64,000 nt of DNA from contig CM060899.1 in the NCBI GenBank assembly GCA_030762935.1, positions 19,751,001 to 19,815,000 of the forward strand. The letters are read 5' to 3'. The position numbers were made by a program, and so were the translations under genes. The notes under the pieces are model-generated. The model did not search any database. It saw only the letters and a program-made list of their open reading frames with translations, and was not told the DNA's origin. Within the stretch, counting starts at the first letter, position 1. Each line of letters starts with the position of its first letter. Below, piece by piece: positions 11,297 through 21,954 of the stretch. This stretch comes from Hymenopus coronatus. Taxonomy: Eukaryota; Arthropoda; Insecta; Mantodea; Hymenopodidae.

Positions 11297-12160
11297 ACCT
11301 TGGTATTTACAAACCACTAACTGGGTATAACGGTTTGTTAGCTTTACTGCATTGTTGACGGAGTAGCATGTGTCTACAGACGCAAGTACCGCCTGATCCA
11401 AAATTGTGTGAGTTGTGATTCGAATAGCACAAACTGAGTATGATCTGGTGTACTACTCCTATTATCTAAATAAAAATTGTCGCTATGAAATTCGTGAAGT
11501 CGAAAAATACCGGCTTTGGTTATAAGCATTTACTTGCGTTTGTTGAACAAATGGTAAAGCCTCTCACCAACTTTTGTAAATATAATGGCTACGCCTTTCC
11601 TTCACGCAAAATAATTTAAAATGTGTGTGTATATAATTAAACAGGTATACTAAAATGAAACCTTCGCAGAATCCTAAATGGGAGAGAGAGCTCGACACAA
11701 AGGTTAAGATATTTGCCAAGTTAACTTCCAAGCTAACAATGTATTTACATTCTGAAACTCCGAGGTGTCTAGCTTACCAACGGCCATGCTGACTCTCTAT
11801 GGTGATTCTCCCGGTGAACTGACTTCATTGCGCGATGTACCTACTATCAAAGGGCATCGTACCATTGCCCTTCCATACTGTGCAATCCCCACAACGAGCC
11901 CACTCCTACGAAGATATTTATCGGAAGTAACATGGGATAGATGGTTGCTACCAAAGAAGTTTGGGAGGCAAGGAGACTGGTGGTCTAAAAGCAATACGCC
12001 GTAACACGTTCGATCGTACAAGCAACGACTAGATGAATCTTTTGACGGAACAGGCCCTTAGCGTAACTCGCAGTTGCAGAAGTTAGAAAATTTAATACAA
12101 TTTAACATTTAAAATTACTCGTGCTTAGATTCTAAAACAGTTGATTATTCTTATTAAAAC
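11297..12160. other. Unassigned DNA with one 79-codon ORF
   Basis: An ORF at 11765-12004 (plus) overlaps another at 11797-12021 (minus). Neither resembles a family I recognise, and the opposing frames suggest chance. No repeat signature is seen. Confidence 0.35.
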
Positions 12161-12164
12161 AATT

Positions 12165-12275
12165 GACAACAGATCTCAAACACATCAGTTATTAATCCTG
12201 ATTAAATATTCTCTTTCAATTAACAGTTGTGTTCTTTCTTGCACCCACGCACGTCAGTAGCGTCAGGTAGTGATA
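12165..12275. repeat. Segmental-duplication landmark block C, copy 2 side
   Basis: It matches 31110-31235 (ATATTCTCTTTCA, TTCTTTCTTGCACCCA, CAGTAGCGTCAG). In both units it lies on the downstream side of lectin exon B, which extends the duplicated unit past the gene's 3' end. Confidence 0.65.
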
Positions 12276-12699
12276 TTTTCAGGGTAGGAAAATATCCAGA
12301 ATATGCAAATTGCAGATCTTGCAGAAACGTATTGCTTAAGTACCTTTACTTGTAAAGTAAACCAATGCGTCGATACTGCGGGCTGGCAATACGCTTGATG
12401 ACATGTTTTACGAGTGAGAAGATCGCTTCGAATAGACGCCATTCCTAAAGTTGTAACCCTTTACTGCCCCATTGTGCTACTTAAGTAGGACCTCACTCTG
12501 TTAAAGCAAGACAAGCTTCTCTCTACACTGGCACTTGTAGAAGGAACTGTTGCACCTTATATTGTCTTTCGTCTACCTTGGAGTTGGTCTGAATTAGTGC
12601 CAATGAAATACTTTTAAAATGAGTGTGTACATATCTCCTTGACGTTCGGTGATGCGCCGGCTAAGCTCGTCGAATCAGACAGAATCAACTCTCACTGAG
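12276..12699. other. Unassigned DNA
   Basis: No supported gene or repeat. Confidence 0.4.
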
Positions 12700-13260
12700 G
12701 GCAGGAAGAATGACCTGGGTGTGTCACACTGGGTAGACTCACAGAAATAAGCACTTCACTTAGATTCCTCGGAGTTGATGCTGTTTATTCATACTTATTG
12801 TTATGGAGGCACTAATCCGTCGAGCGCCTCCCGACATAGTTCTTCTAGATTTAGTAATATTTTCTTATAGCTAGTGCTATTTCTTAAGTTGTCACGCTCG
12901 CTAATAGTTATCGCTTACTTGACTTTTACGTGATATAAAACTGACACATCAACTAATGCGGTAATTGCACTTTTTTGCATAAGATTGTCACATAATAAAG
13001 AAACACTAATAAAGGTACATAAAACAGCGTACACGCAGCAGCTTTTCTCGGGTACACACTTCTTTTATAGTCAATATACCCAAGCTTCATGCTCATCTCT
13101 GATTGGATACTAAGTAACACGAAGATACAGTTATCACGTGGATTGTTTGGTTTTTCATTGTATGCTACTAAAGTGACCGCTCTTTCTAATGGAAGAGTCC
13201 CGAACTACGAGCTTTTAGAGAAACTCCCTCTCTGAGAAGCTCCCTGGTATTTAGTCCATT
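12700..13260 (-). mobile_element. Candidate solo LTR or LTR-like segment
   Basis: On the minus strand a CCAAT element (CCAATCAG, complement of 13099-13106) precedes TATAAAAGA (complement near 13061-13069) by about 37 bp. An AATAAA signal follows about 290 bp later (near 12780-12786). The segment at 20640-21650 has the same TATAAAAGAAG and CCAATCAG at nearly identical spacing. This order fits the U3-R-U5 layout of an LTR. Exact ends, TG..CA termini and target duplications were not established. Confidence 0.35.
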
Positions 13261-14519
13261 AATGCAGCAAAACCTTGCTCTTATAAAAGCATTTGTATTT
13301 CTGGACCGAGCAAAAAGTAACCTTGGCCGATACAACAACACATTCTTACCCTCATGTTTTGTTCTGAGATCTACAAAGTCTTGGATACTGAAGCAAATAT
13401 CTTTCCTATGCTAAACCTGTACAAATTAATAATTACAATAATGAAATGTAAAACTACCAATATACAGTTGCAAGGTAAACAATCTGCAAGCTTCCGGTAA
13501 CACACTTTGAATATCGTTTTCCGCAAAGAGTTTTATTTCTTCTTGTCTTGAGACAAGAACTGGTCGTCGGAGTAGACCAACTCGAACTCGTCTCTTTATT
13601 TCAAAAGTTTAAATGCATGGCGTAAATGTTTTGGCGTTTTCTATAGGCAGTTGAAATATTACTTTTAAGTGAAATGCAGTTATTATTAGGTCTTAAAAAT
13701 AAGAAGTTCTATTTAATAGGTATTTACAAACACGTTTCACTTACTTTCTAATTCTATGGTTTTTTAAAACACTGTATTATTATTACAGCAATACATTTTT
13801 CGCTTGCAATAAAATTCGCGCACATATTCTAGCTATCCTAGAGAACCCATTACAATTGACAGAGCAGACAAATTTACTGTGTGTCTGTCTTGATGTATAA
13901 CGCAGGCACTACTCCAATATTTGTAGTAGCACTTTCACAAATGGTGACTACCGGGTGTCAAATACCGGAATTGTGCTCGTGATATTAGAAGGCAGGCTAG
14001 CTCATGACTTTCCTGTCCTTCTCAGACAAGACATTTCCTTTTGCATCGTTCCAAAATATAGTTTTTCTAATTTAAAAATTTGGTTTTTCCTTCCAGAACA
14101 AAACGAATCTTCCAAAATTTCAAGAAACCCCTTATTTAAATAGTTCTATGTATCTGGAATAGTGCATGCAATTTTTTTTCAAGTGAAACATTTAATTTTA
14201 GCGCCGATTTCCATATTTGTATATTTCGATATAAGAATTAAACGGTTTTTAAAAATATTTTTGAAACTATTAGGGTAGGCTTAAAGGAGCCGCCTGTCTC
14301 CCACGCACACCTGTTGAAAAATACAATACCGCCTACTTCTGGAGCAATCGGAAGCCGTTGCAGGAACAAAATATTTTGAACTAAAACCTTATATTGGAGG
14401 TTGGCAGCATTCCTCATTTTGGCTACTTCTGCCTCTGATTCCAATGTTCTACATCACATAGTTTTAACGACAATATGGAAAAGTGAAGTGAATACGTAGA
14501 GTAATTATTCTGCAATTAG
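13261..14519. other. Unassigned DNA
   Basis: AT-rich region with a 62-codon ORF at 13955-14143 and a 68-codon ORF at 14238-14444, neither recognisable. I see no repeat family or RNA gene. It lies just downstream of lectin exon B2. Confidence 0.4.
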
Positions 14520-14532
14520 TTTTTTGTAGAGC

Positions 14533-14538
14533 TTTATT
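14533..14538 (-). terminator. Poly(A) signal of lectin copy 2
   Basis: AATAAA on the minus strand about 40 nt after the exon B2 stop codon, a normal distance for a 3' end signal. Confidence 0.6.
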
Positions 14539-14577
14539 TCTTAATAAAACATAATTTAAATTAAATCAAATTGTGTT

Positions 14578-14809
14578 TCATCCTCTGTGTGGTACTTGTT
14601 TAAACTTCTGGCTCCAATTAAGGTTTTTGTTGTAAAGGACTACACTAGCTCCAAAACTTCGATTCTGTTCATAAATGTCCATTACATATCCATTCTCACA
14701 TTTGATCGTCGAATCTTTTTTAAATTTCCACTTTTGGTTTCTTCCACCATGAGGTGGCCAGATCCTAAGCCTATATGGTTCCGCGTTCTCATCAACGTCT
14801 AGCACCATC
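14578..14809 (-). CDS. R-type lectin, copy 2, exon B
   Basis: The exon follows a strong polypyrimidine tract and acceptor (TTTTTTTACAG, ending at 14810) and ends in TGA at 14578. One base completes the glycine codon split by the phase-2 intron; 76 codons follow, beginning MVLDV. Two trefoil subdomains are visible. The first has MVLDV (1-5), RLRIW (about 13-17) and the QxW motif NQKW (24-27). The second has YVMDIYEQN (41-49), VVLYNKN and the variant SQKF, with phenylalanine replacing the usual tryptophan. The frame is open. The partner exon A at 19995-20158 carries a frameshift, so copy 2 as read here would not yield a full protein unless that base is a sequencing error. The intron is about 5.2 kb and full of LINEs. 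Confidence 0.83.
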
Positions 14810-14814
14810 CTGTA

Positions 14815-15379
14815 AAAAAATGAAAAGTTATATGTAAAGCCCATAAAGACAGAGACATTTCTAATACAAGGAATAACCCCACGAATATTTAAATTTTGGG
14901 CCACTGCATTGTGTGCCATTTAATATGGACGCATGTGCACACGGCGCCCCTATGTTAAGAATATGTTTGACTAATATGACCAACCAGAACGTGTAAATTC
15001 CCTAGCTGCTGTTGCTATAGTTATCCTTTTTGTGATACACAGGATGGCCCATATGAAGTATTAAACAAACTTAAACAAACAGAAACAACAAAATACCAAG
15101 AATTTCAAATATTACAGGACCAAGGATTCTTCCTAATTGTGATGTGCAAAATATTTTGTTGCGGTCTCTTCTGAGGCACAACCTCAGAATTTAATACAAA
15201 CAACGGTCGTTTTTTGTTTAATCTGGTAACCCACAATAAAGTAAGCAGCTTTATTTAGAAACATTTTAAATTAATTGTTAGAAGCATGTGCCTCATGAAC
15301 TCGGGGAGAAAATAAAGTATCAAATGTGGGAACATGGGTATTATGGTTTCAAGGCCTCCTGAACTCCTAAAATATAACA
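14815..15379. other. Intronic DNA of lectin copy 2, unassigned
   Basis: AT-rich. A short ACAGGATGGCCCATATGAAG stretch near 15040 resembles the terminus of some Tc1-like elements, but no partner end was found. No gene is supported. Confidence 0.4.
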
Positions 15380-15530
15380 CATTACAATACCAGCAGTAAA
15401 GTTGTAGAAAAGGTAAAACGACACAGCCTAATAATTGAAGAACAGTTCGGCGTTAGGCCAAATCATTCCACTACACTGCAACTGCCTCGCTTTGTTGAAA
15501 ATATAACACACGGATTGAGCATTAGCCTTT
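15380..15530 (+). mobile_element. Jockey-like LINE no. 1, RT part before the insertion
   Basis: The plus strand encodes KVVEKVKRHSLI, EEQFGVRPNHSTTLQL and VENITHGLS. This is the reverse-transcriptase segment that precedes the first catalytic block in Jockey-type LINEs. It stops abruptly at about 15530, where an RTE-like LINE begins. The same RT continues at 17237. Confidence 0.75.
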
Positions 15531-16047
15531 GAGTATACCAAGTAAAATATTACCCAGAATTATTTTAAAGGTAGTGAAGGATGAAGTAGAGCTAAGGATC
15601 CGAAAAGAACAAGCGGGGACTCGCACACACCGAAGCTGTGTAGATCTAATGAATACCTTAGGAATATTCCTTGAGCAAAGTAGTGAATGGCAAATCACAT
15701 TGTGCTTTACATTCATAGATTTCGAAAGAGCATTTGACTCGGTAAACAGAACGGTGATATGAGGGACTTTGATGAAATATGGTATACCTCGCGAAATTGT
15801 GAACCTCATGCGGGAAATGTATAAAGATTATTGGTGTAAAGTAGTACATGAGGGAAAGCTAATGGATAATGTGGATTTCACAAGTGGAGTACGACAAGGA
15901 TGCATCCTCTCACCCACGATTTTCTTAGTGCAGCTTGATAATGTGATGAGGAAAATGCTGGGTGGAAGAAAGAGAGGAATACAATGGGGAATGGGAGAGA
16001 GAGACTAGAACACCTGGAGTTCGCAGACGATATGTGTTTACTGCCAC
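15530..16047 (+). mobile_element. RTE-like LINE, reverse transcriptase first half (broken)
   Basis: The reading includes SIPSKILPRIILK, RKEQAGTRTHRSCVDL and LCFTFIDFERAFDSV, which carries the first catalytic aspartate block. It continues YGIPREIVNLM, SGVRQGCILSP and RGIQWGM. After a frameshift the catalytic FADD box follows near 16021-16032 (LEFADDMCLLP). This is the endonuclease/reverse-transcriptase type common in arthropod genomes and close to RTE. There is a stop near 15760 and a frameshift near 16007. It is interrupted at 16047 by a second LINE fragment. Confidence 0.8.
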
Positions 16048-16389
16048 GTCAGAACTGACGTGAGAAAGTTCTCCTATGTAAATAGAACCATAAAAGACTG
16101 GAATGAATTGCCTGGAGCAGCCTTTCGGGGTTGTCCTCTGTCTCTGAAGAAATTTAGGAAAAATCTTGATATTAATGTTGGATAACTTTTGTAAATATTC
16201 CTTAAATGAAATGCTTGTGATTTTATATTGTTGTAAATACAAATGTTAAATTGGTTGGTTATTCTAATTATGAAATTAATTAATCTGAATTGAGAGAAAA
16301 ATTCATGTTTTCATATTTGTTGTAAATAACTATTATATCTAGCTCACAAAGCCATAAACTGGCAGCTGAAATTTATTGTTTATATATCT

Positions 16390-16444
<55 letters not shown>

Positions 16445-16495
16445 CTGTGCCACCGGGTGATACCCACTTGCACAGAAATAAATACATAATAATGC
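16048..16495 (+). mobile_element. LINE-2 3' end, 5'-truncated, inserted in the RTE-like LINE
   Basis: It encodes the RT C-terminus RTIKDWNELPGAAFRGC followed by a stop at about 16182. A 3' UTR follows that is nearly identical to 58148-58430. The UTR contains (TA)n at 16392-16442 and ends in AAATAAATACATAA instead of a simple poly(A). The 5' truncation is typical of target-primed LINE insertion. Confidence 0.85.
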
Positions 16496-17236
16496 AAGAT
16501 TTAGATATATGAGGAGCAAATTACAAGGGTTAAAAAAGGAGGCAGAGAATGCAGGAGTAAATATAAATGTTGCTAAGACCAAGGAAATGAGAATAAACTC
16601 CAAGACTGATGAAAAGCTAGTCTTGGCTATAGAAGAGGTAGATGAAGTCAACACATTTATATGTTTGGGAAGTGTAGTGTCAAGAAGAGGAGGAACAGAA
16701 GAATATGTGAAAGCCAGAATTAAAAAATCAAATAGGGTCTTATTGTAGTTCTATGCAGTATGGAGAAATAGGCACATTTCTAGAAAGACAAAAATAAAAA
16801 TCTTTAATACAAATATGAAATCCAGTTTCCTGTATGCATATGAAACATCGAAAGTTACCCAAAGAATCACTAATTCCTAGCAGACTTTTATAAACCGTTG
16901 CCTGCGTCGCATCTTAAACATCAGATGGCCTGAAATTATATCCAAAGAAGAGCTTTGGAAAGCAACAGATCAACTCCTGTTAGAAACTGAAATCAAGAAA
17001 CACAACTGGAAATGAATAGGACACACTTGGAGGAGCCCAGCAGGCCCTATAGAACAATAGAACCCACAAGGGGCACAGAAAAGAGGCCGTCCTAGAAAGC
17101 CATAGAGGTTCAGGCGTTAGAAGTGGAGAAAAGTTGGAAGGAAATTAAGGCGCTGGTACGTCGGAGATCACAATGGACGGTACCTATGTTTAAGTCAAAT
17201 TCAAGTAGATGATATAACACAAAAAATCCACAGCAG
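16496..17236 (+). mobile_element. RTE-like LINE, C-terminal half (broken)
   Basis: It resumes with RFRYMRSKLQGLKKEAENAG, then VNTFICLGSVVSRRGGTEE, RHISRKTKIKIFNTN and INRCLRRILNIRWPE, and later IGHTWRSP and QKRGRPRK. These are the thumb and C-terminal motifs of the element begun at 15530. Stops interrupt it after SNRVLL and in several later places. The exact 3' end near 17200-17236 is uncertain. Confidence 0.78.
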
Positions 17237-18480
17237 GGCTCTTCCTAGGTATGCAGAGTGCTTTCGAAAGAGTATATCATCCAGGACTACTGTAAAAGCT
17301 GTAAATGGTAAACTTTCTCGGTATATTGGTAAAACACATGGCGTACTTCCAGAATATGCGAACAATTGAAGTTAATCTACGCAATACTTGTTTAGCAAGG
17401 CTAGAAATGAAGGCAACACTACCTCAAGGAAGTTTCCTTGGACATGTTCTATTTAATTTGTATATAAACAATATTCGAAAAACACCAAATACGCAACTGT
17501 CAATATATGCGGACGATACTGCCATAACTTGCCAATCGTGGAAAGCAGAAATGACAGCAAAAAGGCTATAAACCGCGTTAGATGATGGCCAATCGTGGTT
17601 CATGAAATGAAGAGTTTAGATTAATGCAGCCATATCACGATCGCTCATATTCACCCAGAGAACATCACATCGAGTCCCGCTAGCACCACTCAATTTATTT
17701 AACGAAGATATTCAGTGAACAAACAGTGACAAATTCCTAGGAGTAATGTTAGACAGCAGACTCACCCTTTCACCCACGTGAAGAACGTAAGACGCAAAGC
17801 TAACTACCAAGTTAACCGGCTCTAGTTATTGCTAAACTATAAACCAACAATAAGCGCAAATTTAGGTACTAACACTGCAAAAAACGTTAATTGGATCTAA
17901 TGCATACGCAGCGTCCGCCTGGGCATATTGTGCAAAAACATATATAAAAACTCTCCAGGTGTTGCAAAAAAATGCTGAGGATTATCACTAAAGTACGCAT
18001 CCTTACACATCCTACAGGAAAATCTTAAAAGGCACACAGTCGAGCAATTTATCAAACGGCTGGCGTTTAATATACAGAAACAAGGCGAGAGGCATTTCAA
18101 TCTCCCGATCTCGCGCCTGGGAGAGAATAATACCGATATCGGTTAGCACAAGAGGTCATGGTCGTTTTTTGACAGAACGATTCCTCTCAACAAACGTACA
18201 GCCCAAAGTGACATTAGAGAACACCTAACAACACTAATAGAGTAACCGCAGAACAAAGAAACACCCCCAACGGTCTCCACCACAATCCTATAATAGTCCT
18301 TTAGCCCTTGAAACGACAGGCCAAGGTGGTCCCGTGGGAAAAGAGCCCTCCCGAGTTGCTCACAAGGGTAGATGTGCCGTGATTGGTAGGCTGCTTATAC
18401 AGGACATCACCAACGAAAAAGGCAACTGATCAAGTACTAAATCCAAGGCTTCAGTAGCATAGTTTATTATTATTAATATA
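17237..18480 (+). mobile_element. Jockey-like LINE no. 1, RT remainder and 3' end
   Basis: It resumes at QSAFERVYHPGLL and continues ATLPQGSFLGHVLFNLYINN and the catalytic IYADDTAI (about 17503-17526). Later come DKFLGVMLDSRLT, AYCAKTYIKTLQVLQK and NKARGISI. Multiple stops show it is dead. The 3' UTR seems to end in an AATAATAATA-rich tail near 18460-18500. Together with 15380-15530 it forms one old element split by the RTE-like LINE. Confidence 0.8.
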
Positions 18481-19194
18481 ATTAAAAATTAATAATAATA
18501 GTAGGAAATAGCTAGTATGAGAGCTATGAAGTTCTTACCATTCGACGTTCAGTCATACAGGTTGCGACCGGTCGCCTTAGTGCATCAAAGCTAGCCATTG
18601 GTAAGAAAGCACAGTGGGGAGAGGTAAACAAACGTATTGTCAAGAGCCATTCTAAAAGCATAGCTATTTAGATCATTAATTATGTACAGTTTAAAAATCG
18701 TTCTATATATATCTGATTACCTTCTTTACATGTGTACCTTATGAAACTACCAAAGCAACTACAGCACCAGTTGCAATATTTACCTATCGAATGTAAAATT
18801 ATATCCAAATAATAATTTTTTAACAATCTTCTAGGTAAGAACGAAAAGCAGGAATTAACCTAAATATTTATTAATGTGCAGCTGCATAATTGAAAACTAT
18901 ATGTACTTTTGAACCCTTTCAAATGAAAAGCTCATTCTACATTCCAACAAACAGGATTTTTAGTGAGAGAACCCATGATGTGATCGGGGCATATTAGAAA
19001 TAGTTAATCAATTTCGTATCAGTATCCCTAGCAAATGCCATTTGTTGGGATCTAAAAGTGCAGCTCGTATGCGATACCTCGCATTCTTATCAATTACACT
19101 TTTCATTTTCATTTTCATCTTTATTACAGGTAGAATGCTCGTGGATTAGTGGATCCATCTTGATAGTTCTAAATACCGCAAAGATTCAGTTCAG
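18481..19194. other. Unassigned DNA
   Basis: AT-rich with no supported ORF or recognised repeat. It lies between the LINE nest and the 94-bp array, within the presumed intron of lectin copy 2. Confidence 0.4.
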
Positions 19195-19480
19195 CTCCAT
19201 ATCTCAGGACTGTATGCCTAGTGCGTTTCTATGTTACAAACAGGTCAGCCCCCACTCCAGCTCGCAGCCAGGACAGAGCAAGTATATACTCCATATCTCT
19301 GGACTGTATGCCCAGTGTGTTTCTATGTTACAAACAGGTCAGCCCCCACTCCAGCTAGCAGCCAGGACAGAGCAAGTATATGCTCCATATCTCAGGACTG
19401 TATGCCCAGTGTGTTTCTATGTTACAGACAGGTCAGCCCCCACTCCAGCTAGCAGCCAGGACAGAGCAAGTATATGTTGA
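19195..19480. repeat. 94-bp tandem array in the lectin copy 2 intron
   Basis: Three units start at 19195, 19289 and 19383, each opening CTCCATATCT. Because 94 is not a multiple of three, the same peptide appears in three successive frames, giving long but meaningless overlapping ORFs. The unit overlaps in sequence with the 164-bp unit at 1-545. The rest of that 164-bp unit occurs once at 19481-19570. Confidence 0.9.
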
Positions 19481-19599
19481 CGGTACCTCTTCTTCTTTAC
19501 TGCATAAGACCCTCACGTTATTCCGTCTTACCGTGAGCTCGCATGTCACCACCCAGCCCCAGGTCCTGATCTGAGTACTACGCAAGTTCTGTTCCAGCC

Positions 19600-19994
19600 C
19601 GAGCCAGACTCTTGTGTTAAGGGCATCTTTATATTGTCAGGTTGCCTCGGCAATACCTGACTTAACCTTTACCTGCTTCCTGACCTCCCCTAGGTAGTAA
19701 CTCCGGTGCATGGTTGGGGGGTCGATACGGATCCCTCTCAGATGATCGCCTACGGGGTGGCACAGAAGGGGAGACTCAATGCTCCTTTGAGGAGCAAAAG
19801 AAATAAAAATTTTGCTTTGGCAATGCCCACCGGAAGCTCAACACAGGTTGCAGCGAAGCGTTGGCAGAGAGCAGCCTCAGAATTGAGGCGCCCTAAACAT
19901 GAAGCCAAAGTAACAACAAAGTAAAAAGTATGAGACAAACACCCCTTGTTGTTCTGTAATATCCCAATAAGCAGTATAATGAAATTTCTCATAC
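19600..19994. repeat. Segmental-duplication flank, copy 2
   Basis: Aligned with 546-902 (shared CGATACGGATCCCT, GAGCAGCCTCAGAA). A CG-rich palindromic stretch around GGTTGCCTCGGCAATACC is shared with 575-590 in diverged form. It is intronic in the lectin model. Confidence 0.75.
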
Positions 19995-20158
19995 CCACTA
20001 GCTTTGCTGTACAACATGTTGTTCTTGAATTCCCACAGCTGAGTCTGCCATCCATGTGTCCCCCACATGACTACTGGTGTATTTTTGATATTGTAGCCTT
20101 GCTGTACAGTTAGCACAAGGCCCGTGTCGATGTTTTTTTATGTAAAACGTCATTCGAC
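19995..20158 (-). pseudogene. R-type lectin, copy 2, exon A with 1-bp frameshift
   Basis: Same structure as copies 1 and 3: acceptor TTTTGATTTCAG, ATG at 20153-20151, donor GTATGAG from 19994. The exon is 164 bp where the other two are 163. The extra base is in a run of seven T (20133-20139, A on the coding strand), where copy 1 has TTTCTT. The shift falls right after MTFYIK. Beyond it the correct frame gives VQQGYNIKN, VVMWGTHGW, TQLWEFKN and YSKASG. In addition the LDV aspartate of the first repeat is replaced, reading LTV. It is either a decaying copy or a homopolymer error in the assembly. Confidence 0.8.
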
Positions 20159-20400
20159 CTGAAATCAAAACACATATAACTGACACAGAGTGAAACTTCA
20201 GATTTCAATATTTCTATATAGAGTATTACCCGGTCATATGATCCCCTTATTTCGATGTTCTGTATACTTGGAGCTGTTCATAAGAAAATACAATTTTACA
20301 CAAAACTGTAATAAAATCCTGTTGTTATAGGTTAGCTGCTTGTAAGGTTTATGCACTTCCGAATTTGTTATGAAGACCATTTCTGCTAATTTTCACGTTG
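20159..20400 (-). promoter_or_regulatory. Conserved upstream block of lectin copy 2 (truncated)
   Basis: It aligns with 1066-1260 of copy 1. The similarity ends near 20360-20400, so the distal conserved part present at 1228-1440 and 38850-39075 is missing here. If that part carries the promoter, copy 2 has lost it. Confidence 0.45.
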
Positions 20401-20639
20401 ATTAACACATTGCAGATAAACGGGGTGTTTATATTCGTTAATACCTCTTGTTGTGATGTTGTATGGAACGAGACTTTATATGGTGGTATTTTGTAGTTTA
20501 CACCTCAACGTGGGTGCTTATGTGCGGCGTACCCAAGTGTCACTTCAAATCAACTCCACTACACTCACGTACCTGGTACTGAAGCTCTTCTTGGATGGGT
20601 TGCCACAGCGTTGCTCAGTCTTGCACGATCATTGACTCT
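20401..20639. other. Unassigned DNA
   Basis: Short stretch between the lectin block and the LTR-like segment; nothing recognisable. Confidence 0.4.
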
Positions 20640-21660
20640 CTGCCGTGGATTTGGCAAGCGGGAGGAGTTATAGGAGTGATCTTTTAATTGTGAGGAAAAC
20701 ACTTGTGGACTTTTACTCTGATTTATTCTAAAAGGAGATTCCAAAAGAAGCATCTTGCTGTACACTGTTATTCTGCTGACTGGTACTTTTACCACTCACT
20801 CACACCTACTCCCAATTACACTGTTTCTAAGTTGAGTACATGGCACAATTCACTCTCAAGTAATCATGAGCCGAGTATTAATTAGGTGAGCGACATTACT
20901 TTAATTCACTTACAGTTTCTTCTCATCACAATCTTACTTCACGGACAGAGTTTTACAGTTTTTACGTCATTACTTAGCGAACAGAGCCTTTTTCTATAAA
21001 ACGACGAACTACAGCATCTCAAGGACAGATTCTTGACAAACGACGTTGCCTCTCACGGGCAAATTCTTAGCAAAACGACCAACGACGTTGCCTCTCACCG
21101 TCAAATTCTTAGCAAAATGACCAACGACGTTGCCTCTCACGGGCAAATTCTCAGCAAACGACTACGATGTTCTCTCTCAGGGGCAAATTCTTAGCAAAAC
21201 GACCAACGACGTTGCCTCTCACCGTCAAATTCTTATCAAAATGACCAACGACGTTGCCTCTCACCGTCAAATTCTTATCAAAATGACCAACGACGTTGCC
21301 TCTCACCGTCAAATTCTTATCAAAATGACCAACGACGTTGCCTCTCACCGTCAAATTCTTATCAAAATGACCAACGACGTTGCCTCTCACCGTCAAATTC
21401 TTATCAAAATGACCAACGACGTTGCCTCTCACCGTCAAATTCTTAGCAAAATGACCAACGACGTTGCCTCTCACGGGCAAATTCTTAGCAAAACGACCAC
21501 TATGTGTCGAATCCTACTTCTTTTATACTAAAAACGGTGTCATGGTGAGTTCTTCCTGATTGGTAAGAAAGTCCACCAAAATGACACCATCGTGAACCAA
21601 AAACCATTGCGAATCTCCCGGAATACGTCACAATAACCACGTGATACTACGAATATTAAG
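20640..21660 (-). mobile_element. Candidate LTR-like segment containing a minisatellite
   Basis: On the minus strand CCAATCAG (complement of 21556-21563) is followed about 35 bp on by TATAAAAGAAG (near 21517-21527). The 42-bp array comes next and an AATAAA appears near 20723. Promoter spacing and sequence match the segment at 12700-13260. The array would sit in the transcribed leader. Ends and target duplications are undefined. Confidence 0.35.
21025..21500. repeat. 42-bp minisatellite, about 11-12 units
   Basis: Tandem copies of a 42-bp unit, recognisable by CAAATTCTTA, AAAATGACCAACG and CGTTGCCTCTCAC. The central units (about 21215-21440) are nearly identical; the outer units carry CGGG in place of CCGT and are more diverged. 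Since 42 is divisible by three, long ORFs run through it on both strands; they are not evidence of a gene. Confidence 0.95.
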
Positions 21661-21954
21661 CAGAAGTCCCCACGTGGGTTTTAATTTGGACTGCCTCCGT
21701 GTAAGAAAATCGTACGTGACTAACACAAAAGAGGCAACTTCTCACCCCTCTCTCCAATCTGGCGTCAGGATTCTGTGTAACTTTCAGGTCAACAACCGAC
21801 TTTCCTATACATACAAATTAATAAATGTTAACTTTCTTTTCTTATATACATCTAGATAATTAATACAATGATTGTCATTATTACAATGCTAATTAACGGT
21901 CTCGCAGTTATGCATTAAGAATTGCAATTTTACATAAATGAGCATACTAGCACA
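21661..21954. other. Unassigned DNA
   Basis: Nothing recognisable. Confidence 0.4.

Noticed and set aside
11765..12021. 79- and 74-codon ORFs on opposite strands as a gene
   Set aside because: They overlap almost completely in opposite directions, have no motif, and no splice or start context favours either one.
19058..19480. 140-codon ORF with a repeated peptide
   Set aside because: It is produced by the 94-bp tandem array read through three frames; there is no conserved domain and no splice support.
21025..21500. CRISPR-like array or repetitive protein gene
   Set aside because: The 42-bp units are contiguous with no unique spacers and the genome is eukaryotic. Open frames on both strands follow from a unit length divisible by three.
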